DNA from: Olsenella sp.
GTDB lineage: Bacteria; Actinomycetota; Coriobacteriia; Coriobacteriales; Atopobiaceae
DNA: 8,682 bases
Direction of reading: 5' to 3'
Assembly (NCBI GenBank): GCA_015062715.1
Contig: SUUD01000068.1
Span: 1-8,682 of the forward strand
In this document: in pieces, positions 1-5,467 of the stretch
Numbering within the stretch: position 1 is the stretch's first letter
How the letters are laid out: the number at the start of each line of letters is the position of its first letter
Notes under the pieces: generated by a model
The model's database searches: none
What the model was told of the DNA's origin: nothing
The model's input: only the letters and a program-made list of their open reading frames with translations
Position numbers and translations under genes: made by a program

Positions 1-647
1 AGGTAGTACGCCAGCTCGGCGTCGGTCAGGTCCTCGTCTTCCCATGCTTCGAACTTGGCCATCATGTCGGCCTCCTGCGCGGTCAGGTCCGACACCCTCA
101 TGAGCAGCTCGGCATTGGTGGGATCGTCCGAAAAGGCCTTCATGACCTCGACGTACTCGTCAAAGAAGGCCTCGTAGCTGTCCATGGCCTCTTTGAACTC
201 GGGCCGGATGGCGCTCTCGTCGACCTCGGGCGCTGCGGCCTCGGGTTCGGATTCCGGCTCCGGTTCGGGCTCCGGCTCCGGTTCGGGCTCAGGCTCGGGC
301 TCCGGCGCGGGCGCCTGCTCCTGGGTCTGCGGTGCCGGGGTTGCCACATTGTTGGTGTCGTCGGACCCTCCCCTGCTGCACATGGCCAGTAGCAGCACAA
401 CAATAATCGCGATGAACCACGGCTTCTTGTAGAAGGGCTTCTTTGGCTTGGGCGGCATCGTGTACTGGGGGCTGAATGGCTGCTGGTACTGCTGCTGAGC
501 AGGCGGCTGGTACGGCTGCTGGGCCGGCTGGGCGTACTGCTGCGTTGGCTGCTGGTACTGCTGCGTTTGCTGCGGCACGTACTGCTGGGTTGGCTGCTGC
601 CCTGGGGTGGGCGCCGCGTTTCCCTGCGTGTTGTTTGGGTCTGCCAT
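1..647 (-). CDS. Gln/Pro-rich single-pass membrane protein with Glu-Pro spacer (3' end off window)
   Basis: 215 complete codons are visible and the gene continues past the left edge. The order is: a Gln/Pro/Tyr-rich tail (about residues 16-62, repeating QQYxQP-like units), a basic patch (KPKKPFYKK, 67-75), a short hydrophobic segment (WFIAIIVVLLLAMC, 77-90), a Thr/Ala/Pro stretch, an almost pure Glu-Pro spacer (116-136), and an acidic helical domain from about 142. This fits a protein with a cytoplasmic low-complexity tail, one membrane anchor and an extracytoplasmic domain on a stiff stalk. The C-terminal part (IRPEFKEAMDSYEAFFDEY) resembles small uncharacterised domains of the DUF6591 type; that is from memory and was not searched. 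The start is the ATG at 645-647. GGAGG lies 10 bases upstream, a slightly long spacing. It is the last visible gene of the cluster, 60 bases after the small membrane protein. Function is unknown. Confidence 0.85.
   Translation of the reverse strand, partial: MADPNNTQGNAAPTPGQQPTQQYVPQQTQQYQQPTQQYAQPAQQPYQPPAQQQYQQPFSPQYTMPPKPKKPFYKKPWFIAIIVVLLLAMCSRGGSDDTNNVATPAPQTQEQAPAPEPEPEPEPEPEPEPEPESEPEAAAPEVDESAIRPEFKEAMDSYEAFFDEYVEVMKAFSDDPTNAELLMRVSDLTAQEADMMAKFEAWEDEDLTDAELAYY
240..302 (-). repeat. Glu-Pro codon repeat with an 18-bp tandem duplication
   Basis: This stretch encodes residues 116-136 of the Gln/Pro-rich membrane protein, alternating Glu and Pro except for one Ser. Inside it, 256-273 and 274-291 are adjacent 18-bp copies differing only at the last base. 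Such a repeat can change length by slippage. The peptide should form a stiff, charged spacer between the membrane and the C-terminal domain. Confidence 0.8.
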
Positions 648-707
648 GGTTGGTCTTCCTCCGTTCGTTGTCTGCCTGTCGGCATTGCCTGCCCTGAAAG
701 AACGCAG

Positions 708-890
708 CTAGGAGCACTGAAGCATGAGCAGGCACACGAGGATCATCGCTATGAGCATCCCCATCATGGCGAGGTCCTTCTTGTCCTTGCTGCTCATGCC
801 GCCCCCGTGCGAGACCACCCGCATGGGCAGGTCGCGCCGCTCGGGCTCCTCGTCCGAGACGACCCTTCGCTTGCTGCGCGTCACCGCCAT
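708..890 (-). CDS. 60-residue single-pass membrane protein, unknown function
   Basis: A complete small gene of 60 residues. The first 40 are charged and soluble, starting with a basic run (RSKRR), then acidic residues, a Gly-rich stretch and SSKDKKD. Residues 40-57 are hydrophobic and Met/Leu-rich (MMGMLIAMILVCLLML), followed by QCS. It looks tail-anchored, with a cytoplasmic N-terminus. GGAGGAG lies 5 bases before the ATG at 888-890, which strongly supports a real gene. It starts 24 bases after the stop of the SHOCT protein and is probably co-transcribed. I do not recognise the family. It may be a small partner of the kinase or SHOCT protein, but only its position suggests that. Confidence 0.75.
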   Translation of the reverse strand: MAVTRSKRRVVSDEEPERRDLPMRVVSHGGGMSSKDKKDLAMMGMLIAMILVCLLMLQCS

Positions 891-914
891 TGCAACTCCT
901 CCGTCTCAGCACCC

Positions 915-1733
915 CTATCCCAGGAACCGCTCCTTCATCGCGCCAAACTCCTCCGGAGTGAGAATCCCCATGTCGAGCAGTTCCTTGGCCTTCTTAAGCT
1001 CCTCGTAGGGATCCGCCGCGAGCACCGGCACGGGCACAGGCGCCGCCTCCGGCACGGCCACGGGGATCGGCACCGCAACGGGCACGGGCACCGGCACCGG
1101 GTTTGGCACGGCAACGCTCTCGGGGCCAATCACCACAAGGCCGAGCAGGTCGGCGGCCTTGTCGCCCTTCACCTTGGTCGTGATGAGGATCTCCTGGTGG
1201 TCGTAGGCGCGCGAGAGGTAGATGCGACACGTCGCCGGAACCTCCTCGTACTCCTCGCGGGTCTTTCTCCGCGCCGCCTCCCTGGCCTCGTCATCACTTG
1301 CCGCGCCAATAGCAGCACCAATGAGCGTGCCCAGCCCCGGCAGCACGGCCGTGCCAATGGCCGCGCCCGCGATGGTGCCCAGGTTGCCCTGCTTGGACTC
1401 GGCGCTCTCGTCCGTGTAGGTCACCGTGTGGCTCACGTACTCGGGCCCGTCCCACGAGACCTCCGTGACCTCGTAGAGGGTCTCCTCGTCGGGCTTGAAG
1501 TAGACCCAGCCGTTGCCCACGTGCACCATGGCGGCCCTGCCCAGCACGTTGGGGACCATCTTCTTGCCACCCGTGAGGCTAAGCACGAAGGTCGAGCGCG
1601 CGTTGGTTAAGGCATTGCGGGCACGCTCCAGCAGCGTGGGCTCCGGAGGCACGAACTCCTCCATCTGACCCGTCGCCGCGTTGTAGCGGTAGAAGACCTG
1701 GCCCTCGCCTTCCTGCTGCCCAAATGCGCCCAT
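915..1733 (-). CDS. SHOCT-domain protein with glycine-zipper segment and Val-Pro linker
   Basis: 272 residues. Residues 1-110 form an unrecognised beta-rich region containing GNGWVYFKPDEETLYEV. Residues 117-145 are Gly/Ala-rich and hydrophobic (GTIAGAAIGTAVLPGLG, then IGAAIGAA), a glycine-zipper pattern typical of segments that insert into or pack in membranes. A charged stretch (147-164) and a second soluble part (165-205) follow. Residues 207-238 alternate Val and Pro, and residues 241-271 form a SHOCT module (DPYEELKKAKELLDMGILTP, then EEFGAMKERF). SHOCT modules are short C-terminal helices found on many membrane or oligomeric proteins and are thought to mediate assembly. GAGGAGGG lies 5 bases before the ATG at 1731-1733. 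The gene sits 65 bases after the kinase. The SHOCT call is firm, but the role of the rest is unknown. It could be a kinase substrate or a membrane-remodelling effector. Confidence 0.85.
   Translation of the reverse strand: MGAFGQQEGEGQVFYRYNAATGQMEEFVPPEPTLLERARNALTNARSTFVLSLTGGKKMVPNVLGRAAMVHVGNGWVYFKPDEETLYEVTEVSWDGPEYVSHTVTYTDESAESKQGNLGTIAGAAIGTAVLPGLGTLIGAAIGAASDDEAREAARRKTREEYEEVPATCRIYLSRAYDHQEILITTKVKGDKAADLLGLVVIGPESVAVPNPVPVPVPVAVPIPVAVPEAAPVPVPVLAADPYEELKKAKELLDMGILTPEEFGAMKERFLG
1020..1112 (-). repeat. Val-Pro low-complexity coding repeat
   Basis: The DNA repeats short GGCACGGGCACC-like units that encode the Val-Pro linker before the SHOCT module. No long exact tandem unit is visible. 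It is part of the reading frame, not an independent element. Confidence 0.65.
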
Positions 1734-1786
1734 GCCTGCCCTCCTCGTGGACTGGCATGAGACTACGGCTTGGCGATTGCGATTTC

Positions 1787-1803
1787 CTTAGCTGGCAGCT
1801 AAG
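1787..1803. other. Perfect 8-bp inverted repeat at the end of the kinase gene
   Basis: CTTAGCTG and CAGCTAAG (minus strand) flank a single central base, and the repeat overlaps the kinase stop codon at 1799-1801. In RNA it would give a 7-bp stem with a 3-base loop. No U-run follows, so it is not a standard intrinsic terminator. It might be an mRNA processing or stabilising hairpin between the kinase and the SHOCT gene, or a protein-binding site. Confidence 0.5.
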
Positions 1804-2968
1804 TGCCAATACCGGCAACAGAGACAATGACCGAGGCTGCCGCCACGAAGGCGGCAAAGACCAGCAGCAGCTGCACAATCAGCCTCCAAGCACGACTCGT
1901 TGCAGAGTCATATCGCCCGCGATGCAGCAGCGCGAGGTGCACCTGGTAGCCCCCGGCAAGGGAGGCGACCAGTCCCAAGAAGCCAATGAGCCCATAGGCA
2001 ACCCGACCATACTCGGCAATCGCATCGGTCTGGGTAAGCCCCACGTGGGCAAAGGCGAGGCCGGTAATCACGGCGAAAAACCAGTTGCCGATGAGGGCCA
2101 GGCCGCGCAGGAAGCCCACATCGTCCCATGAGAGGCCATCGGATTTCGGCTGCCGTATGACGGGCTGCTGCCATGCTGCGCTGGCCTGCGGCGCGACGGG
2201 AGGGGCGGCAAAGCCCTGCGCCGCGGCCGCCAGCTCGCCCGCGCTCTGGTAGCGCTGGCTGGGCTCGAACGAACGGGCCTTCTCGACAACGAGCCGCAGG
2301 TTGGCGGGCACGCGGGACGCATCTGCCAGCGCCGCGTCAAAGCCGGGGTCGTCCGGGCGCAGGCCCGTGAGCAGGTAGCCCAGGAGGCTCCCCAGCGAGT
2401 AGACGTCGGAGCGGGCGTCGGTCTGGGCAAAGCCAAACTGCTCGGGCGCGGCGAAGCCGTACGTCCCCAGCGTGGTGGTGTCCTTGCGCGCGCCCTCCTC
2501 GTGCACGCGGGCGTTGCCCAGGTCGATGATGCGGGCCGAGCCGCCCGCCACCACGATGTTGCCCGGCGAGAGGTCGCGGTGGACGATCCCGTGCGCATGC
2601 AGCACGTCCGCCGCCTGGCACAGCTCGCCCAGGTAGCGCGCGGCCGTGGGGGCCTCGATGGGGCCCGTCGACGTCACCAGCTCCTCCAGCGTGAGGCCGT
2701 CCACGTAGGTGAGGACCACCGCGAGCGCGTTGTCCTGGTCGCGCTGGTAGAGGGCCTGCACCTGGGGCAACAGCGGCGACTCTATGCGCGTGAGCTCCAT
2801 CCAGGCGTGCACGTTTGCCAGCTCCAGCGGAATGATCTTGCGCACCAGCACGTCGCCTTTGGGCCCGCGCACCAGCTCGGTGGTGCCACCCGGGCCAGCC
2901 GCCAGCGTGCGGATGGGCTTGTACGAGGCGTCGAGCGCCGGGACGTCGCTTGCGGGGATGACGGCCAC
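1799..2968 (-). CDS. Membrane-bound Ser/Thr-type protein kinase
   Basis: 389 residues from a GTG start. The kinase domain covers about residues 16-255: a Gly-rich loop (AAGPGGTTEL, 23-32), the ATP-anchoring Lys in VLVRKI (K44), the catalytic loop HRDLSPGN (D132, N137), a metal-binding DLG in place of DFG (149-151), an AAPEQ activation-segment end (173-177) and a DVYSLG helix (188-193). All core catalytic residues are present, so it should be active on Ser/Thr in cytoplasmic proteins. A Pro/Gln/Ala linker (254-275) leads to three likely membrane segments (about 284-311, 323-348, 361-386). No PASTA or other sensor domain follows. The GTG is chosen because GGAGG lies 7 bases upstream and the frame opens just after the stop of the preceding gene. 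An ATG at 3094 would overlap that gene by over 100 bases with non-conserved sequence. The helix-turn-helix gene just upstream is its likely regulator or substrate. Confidence 0.9.
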   Translation of the reverse strand: MAVIPASDVPALDASYKPIRTLAAGPGGTTELVRGPKGDVLVRKIIPLELANVHAWMELTRIESPLLPQVQALYQRDQDNALAVVLTYVDGLTLEELVTSTGPIEAPTAARYLGELCQAADVLHAHGIVHRDLSPGNIVVAGGSARIIDLGNARVHEEGARKDTTTLGTYGFAAPEQFGFAQTDARSDVYSLGSLLGYLLTGLRPDDPGFDAALADASRVPANLRLVVEKARSFEPSQRYQSAGELAAAAQGFAAPPVAPQASAAWQQPVIRQPKSDGLSWDDVGFLRGLALIGNWFFAVITGLAFAHVGLTQTDAIAEYGRVAYGLIGFLGLVASLAGGYQVHLALLHRGRYDSATSRAWRLIVQLLLVFAAFVAAASVIVSVAGIGT

Positions 2969-2970
2969 GG

Positions 2971-3408
2971 CTACCCCTCCGCAGCTACCAGCGTCTCGTA
3001 GCCCAGGCGATAGAGTTCGTCGTCGGTCTGCTGGCGGGTGAGCCCGCGACTGATGCAATGGATGATGATGGCGTCGCGCTCCGACTTGCTCCACAGCTCG
3101 GAGCAGCCGGCCCGGCGCAGCAGCCGCTGGGTCTGCGTGAGGTCGGCGTGCAGGCCAAAGGCCAGCATGATGACCTTGTCGCGCTTTGGCGTGTCCTTCC
3201 GGCCCGAGAGCAGCTCATAGCCGTAGGTCTGCCCAAGGCCGGCCTCGCGGATGACGTCGGCCCTCACGAGGCCCTTCTCGTTGAGGAGCTCTGTCGCGTA
3301 GTAGGCAAACGACTTCTCGTCGAGCAGCTGCTCCTTGAGGTACGCCTCGGGCGAGGCGCTCTTGAGCAGCCTCTCGAGCAGGTCGTCTGTACGCGGCTCG
3401 TCCGCCAT
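2971..3408 (-). CDS. Small helix-turn-helix protein paired with the kinase
   Basis: 145 residues. Residues 1-45 are helical and acidic. Residues 47-102 carry a helix-turn-helix-like region (ADVIREAGLGQTYGYELLSG, then RKDTPKRDKVIMLAFGL) of the XRE/Cro kind, with the LLSGRK-x-P-xRDK pattern typical of these proteins. The end (RDAIIIHCISRGLTRQQTDD, then ELYRLGYETL) is a conserved-looking helical tail. From memory, proteins of this shape often stand next to a protein kinase in Firmicutes and Coriobacteriia. Here the kinase GTG follows its stop by two bases. It may repress its own operon, be phosphorylated by the kinase, or act only as a protein-protein adaptor. The ATG at 3406-3408 has GGGGAG 5 bases upstream. 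No Asp phospho-acceptor domain is present, so this is not a two-component response regulator. Confidence 0.85.
   Translation of the reverse strand: MADEPRTDDLLERLLKSASPEAYLKEQLLDEKSFAYYATELLNEKGLVRADVIREAGLGQTYGYELLSGRKDTPKRDKVIMLAFGLHADLTQTQRLLRRAGCSELWSKSERDAIIIHCISRGLTRQQTDDELYRLGYETLVAAEG
2974..2980 (-). promoter_or_regulatory. Ribosome binding site of the kinase gene (fixes the GTG start)
   Basis: GGAGGGG lies inside the last codons of the upstream helix-turn-helix gene, 5 bases before the GTG at 2966-2968. Only two bases separate the upstream stop from this start, so translation is probably coupled. Confidence 0.7.
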
Positions 3409-3434
3409 TGCCTCTCCCCTGCCTGGACTGGTGA

Positions 3435-3494
3435 CCCCACAACTCTAGCGCAGTGGGGCGACATATACCAAAGGGGATGCACCCAATATGAACG
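3435..3494 (-). promoter_or_regulatory. Possible promoter and operator of the helix-turn-helix/kinase cluster
   Basis: This gap between the Fic gene and the cluster contains TATATG (minus strand, 3462-3467) as a -10-like box about 54 bases before the ATG. An imperfect TTCATA lies further upstream with a 19-base spacing, which is loose. CCCCAC (3435-3440) and GTGGGG (3453-3458) form a 6-bp inverted repeat near the predicted transcript start that could be an operator. Both are weak matches judged by eye. Confidence 0.3.
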
Positions 3495-3506
3495 GCCCTG
3501 TACGGC

Positions 3507-4553
3507 TCACTGCGAAACCTTGCGATATCGCGCGTCGCGATACGTGCCCATCTTCTCGATTATTCCCGCCTTCACGAGGTTTCCGAGCGCGCGTTCGACC
3601 GTCGTCACGCTGACCTCGGGCAGGCGCTCACAAATCTCCGCCTTCGAGATGGGCGCGTACGTGCTCATGAGCAGGGCTTCCACCTGTTTGGCCTTGGGCA
3701 TCCGTTTCGTGCTTTCGTTTGCATACCGCAGGTCGAGCTCCTTGTAGCAGGCATACAGTATCTGCAGCAGATACAAGATGAACGGGCTGTAGTCGTTCTC
3801 GTTCTCGTGCCACCCCTCCGACGAGGCCTTCAGCGCATCGTAGTAGCCGGCCTTATGGCTGTCGACCATGCCCTCGACCGACACGTACCTGCCAATGTCA
3901 AAGCCACTCTGCTGCAGCAGCATGGCTGTGATGAGTCGGGATACGCGGCCGTTACCATCGGCGAAGGGATGGATGCAGAGGAAGTCAACGACAACGCACG
4001 CCGAGAGTGCAAGGGGGTTGATGATGCTGTCTTGCCGTGCCTCGCGATACGCCATGACGAGCTGTCCCATGGCATCTGGCGTCTCGCGCGCAGACACCGG
4101 AACGAAACGGACCGAGATGCGGCCGCTCGAATCGCGCTCCTGGATCCAGTTGTCCTCGCGCTTGTAGCTCCCCGCCTGGTCCGAGGTCGTCTGCAGGAGA
4201 AGCGCATGCAGATGGCGCACGTATTCCTCGGTGAAGCTCGCCGCCGAACCGGGGTCATAGATCTCCTGCAGGGCATTCCTGTAGCCAAGTATCTCCCGCT
4301 CACCATGGGTAGCTGGGGTTGCCTGGTTTTGCATGATCTCCCTGAGGCGTGACTTGGTCGTCACGATGCCCTCGATGGCGTTGCTGCCCCGTACCGACTC
4401 GATGATTGCGGCCTCACGCAGCTTCTCGAAAAGCCCCTCGTCAGCTTTCATGCGGAGAGCATTGCGAGCACGAAGGTCGAACAGCACGTTTGTCGCACCG
4501 GAGAGGCCTGCGGGTACGGCTCCCGACAAGAAGCGGTAGTCAAAGGAATGCAT
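3507..4553 (-). CDS. Fic/DOC family AMP-transferase with C-terminal winged helix
   Basis: 348 residues, complete. The Fic core motif HPFADGNGRVSR is at 195-206 with the catalytic His195, so it should transfer a nucleotide, usually AMP from ATP, to a hydroxyl side chain of a target protein. The N-terminal part (about 1-100) is the Fic_N type and carries SNAIEG (57-62), matching the S/T-x-x-x-E-G inhibitory motif. Glu61 is expected to block ATP binding until released, so this is a self-inhibited Fic without a separate antitoxin. Residues 285-346 look like a winged helix (PISKAEICERLPEVSVTTVE, then RALGNLVKAGII), suggesting DNA binding or autoregulation. GAGGAG lies 9 bases before the ATG at 4551-4553. 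It has its own AT-rich upstream region with a 21-bp inverted repeat. Its base composition (52-60% GC in two sampled lines) is below the 78% of a sampled iorA line, which hints at acquisition by transfer. The protein target is unknown. Confidence 0.93.
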   Translation of the reverse strand: MHSFDYRFLSGAVPAGLSGATNVLFDLRARNALRMKADEGLFEKLREAAIIESVRGSNAIEGIVTTKSRLREIMQNQATPATHGEREILGYRNALQEIYDPGSAASFTEEYVRHLHALLLQTTSDQAGSYKREDNWIQERDSSGRISVRFVPVSARETPDAMGQLVMAYREARQDSIINPLALSACVVVDFLCIHPFADGNGRVSRLITAMLLQQSGFDIGRYVSVEGMVDSHKAGYYDALKASSEGWHENENDYSPFILYLLQILYACYKELDLRYANESTKRMPKAKQVEALLMSTYAPISKAEICERLPEVSVTTVERALGNLVKAGIIEKMGTYRDARYRKVSQ

Positions 4554-4571
4554 GGGTCAATTCTCCTCGCA

Positions 4572-4618
4572 TGTCATTTACTGCATCATTTTAAATCAAA
4601 ATGATGCAGTAAATGACA
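4572..4618. promoter_or_regulatory. Perfect 21-bp inverted repeat upstream of the Fic gene (candidate operator/promoter)
   Basis: The arms at 4572-4592 and 4598-4618 are exact reverse complements around a 5-base spacer (aaatc). The repeat is AT-rich in a GC-rich setting and ends 18 bases before the Fic start codon. A TAAAAT box (minus strand, 4588-4593) lies in it and could be a -10 element with a transcript start near 4581, but no clean -35 box stands at the right distance. No U-run follows, so it is not a terminator. The winged helix at the end of the Fic protein is the obvious candidate to bind here, giving autoregulation. That is inference. Confidence 0.7.
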
Positions 4619-4651
4619 GGAGTGACGCAGCATGGGGCGACACTTGCCTAA

Positions 4652-4680
4652 GACGGCGCTTTGGTCTGCCGTCCTTTTTG
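4652..4680 (+). terminator. Terminator-like hairpin on the plus strand
   Basis: GACGGC (4652-4657) and GCCGTC (4668-4673) form a 6-bp stem with a 10-base loop, followed by CTTTTT. On the plus strand this has the shape of a weak intrinsic terminator. No plus-strand gene precedes it, so it would only stop antisense transcription, and its last bases overlap the first 33-base palindrome. Confidence 0.3.
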
Positions 4681-4702
4681 ACAAACTTTGCCTAAAGGGA
4701 CG
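4670..4702. repeat. 33-base imperfect palindrome, copy 1
   Basis: Sixteen base pairs could form around a central C on the plus strand: 13 Watson-Crick pairs, one G-T wobble and two mismatches. The outer arm is CGTCC/GGGACG and the core is ACAAACTTTG. It matches copy 2 at 28 of 33 positions. It lies between iorB and the Fic gene, outside any supported coding region. Confidence 0.65.
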
Positions 4703-4729
4703 CAAAACTGCTCGAAAGCGGCGCAGATA

Positions 4730-4762
4730 CGTCCTCTTGGACAAACTTTGTCAGAAGGGACG
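4730..4762. repeat. 33-base imperfect palindrome, copy 2
   Basis: The same unit 60 bases further right, with 12 Watson-Crick pairs, two wobbles and two mismatches. Its inner core, GACAAACTTTGTC, is a perfect palindrome because the mismatch seen in copy 1 is paired here. It lies 67 bases past the iorB stop and could fold in the iorB transcript, bind a protein, or be a dispersed genomic repeat. Confidence 0.65.
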
Positions 4763-4828
4763 CCCCCACCTACCGGAGGTTGGCCCCGGCCTCTCGCACC
4801 CCCGCCTTCAGAGGGTGGATCTCAGACC

Positions 4829-5464
4829 CTACGCGCCGGCGGCTTCGCGGCCCTTCGCGAAGGCGTCGAGGTTGGCATCGATGGTCTTGGGCGGCACGCG
4901 GCGACGGATGGCATCCTCCCACTCGGCCACCTCGAAGGGCAGCGATGTGGAAAGGGCCCCCACCAGCACCACGTTGGTGGAGCGGGGGCTGCCCGCGGCG
5001 CGCGCGATCTCGCCGGCGTCGATGCGCACGGCGCCAATGGCGTCCAGGCGCTCGGCGGTGTCGGTGGGCATGTGGAAGTTGCCCACGTGCACCGAGACGG
5101 GCACGATCTGCTCGTCGTTGACGAACATGGTGCCGCCCTCGCGCAGGAACTGCTGGGCACGCAGGGCCTCGACGGCCTCGAAGGCCACCACGATGTCGGC
5201 GCAGCCGGGGTCGCAGACCATGGACTCGACCTTCTCGCCCACGCGCACGACGGTGGAGACGGACCCGCCGCGCTGACTCATGCCGTGGATCTCGGAGACC
5301 TTGACGTCCAGGCCGGCGTCGGCCGCGACCATGGCGAGCAGCTGGCCGGCGAGGATGGTGCCCTGGCCGCCCACGCCCACCAGCAGGATGGTCTTGGTGC
5401 CGTCGAGCGCGACCTTTGCGCCGCCCTCGGCGACGCCGTAGTTGGTGTTGATGTCATGCGGCAT
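4829..5464 (-). CDS. iorB: Indolepyruvate ferredoxin oxidoreductase, beta subunit
   Basis: 211 residues, normal for the family. It belongs to the gamma-type domain of 2-oxoacid:ferredoxin oxidoreductases. The glycine motif GVGGQG (30-35) follows the first beta strand (TKTILLV), and SEIHGMSQRGGSV (57-69) is the second family signature. With IorA it forms the cytoplasmic enzyme that converts indolepyruvate, and usually phenylpyruvate and 4-hydroxyphenylpyruvate, plus CoA to aryl-acetyl-CoA, CO2 and reduced ferredoxin. The ATG at 5462-5464 is supported by AAGGAGG 8 bases upstream, inside the end of iorA. The stops and starts are three bases apart, so the subunits are probably made in step. The first 22 residues extend beyond the usual start of the domain, but no better internal start exists. 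No clear terminator with a U-run follows the stop. Confidence 0.95.
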   Translation of the reverse strand: MPHDINTNYGVAEGGAKVALDGTKTILLVGVGGQGTILAGQLLAMVAADAGLDVKVSEIHGMSQRGGSVSTVVRVGEKVESMVCDPGCADIVVAFEAVEALRAQQFLREGGTMFVNDEQIVPVSVHVGNFHMPTDTAERLDAIGAVRIDAGEIARAAGSPRSTNVVLVGALSTSLPFEVAEWEDAIRRRVPPKTIDANLDAFAKGREAAGA

Positions 5465-5467
5465 GAC

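Noticed and set aside
370..400. Lipoprotein signal in the Gln/Pro-rich protein (LLAMC before SRGG)
   Set aside because: The residue before the Cys is Met, not Gly or Ala, and the segment follows a 75-residue tail, unlike a lipoprotein signal peptide.
567..1610. A 347-codon plus-strand frame opposite the small membrane protein and SHOCT genes
   Set aside because: His/Arg/Gly/Leu-rich antisense of well-supported genes with good ribosome binding sites, and no recognisable domain.
2969..3094. Upstream extension of the kinase to an ATG at 3094
   Set aside because: It would overlap the helix-turn-helix gene by 124 bases and add His/Arg-rich shadow sequence, while the GTG at 2968 has an ideal ribosome binding site.
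4572..4618. The 21-bp inverted repeat read as an intrinsic terminator for iorB
   Set aside because: No U-run follows on the minus strand, the stem is AT-rich, and it ends close to the Fic start codon, which fits an operator better.
4670..4762. CRISPR array or insertion-sequence ends
   Set aside because: There are only two copies, imperfect, with a 27-base gap between them, no third copy, no cas gene and no transposase frame.
4632..5276. A 214-codon plus-strand frame starting in the intergenic region
   Set aside because: Its first part is translation of the two palindromes and the rest is antisense to iorB. No ribosome binding site supports it.
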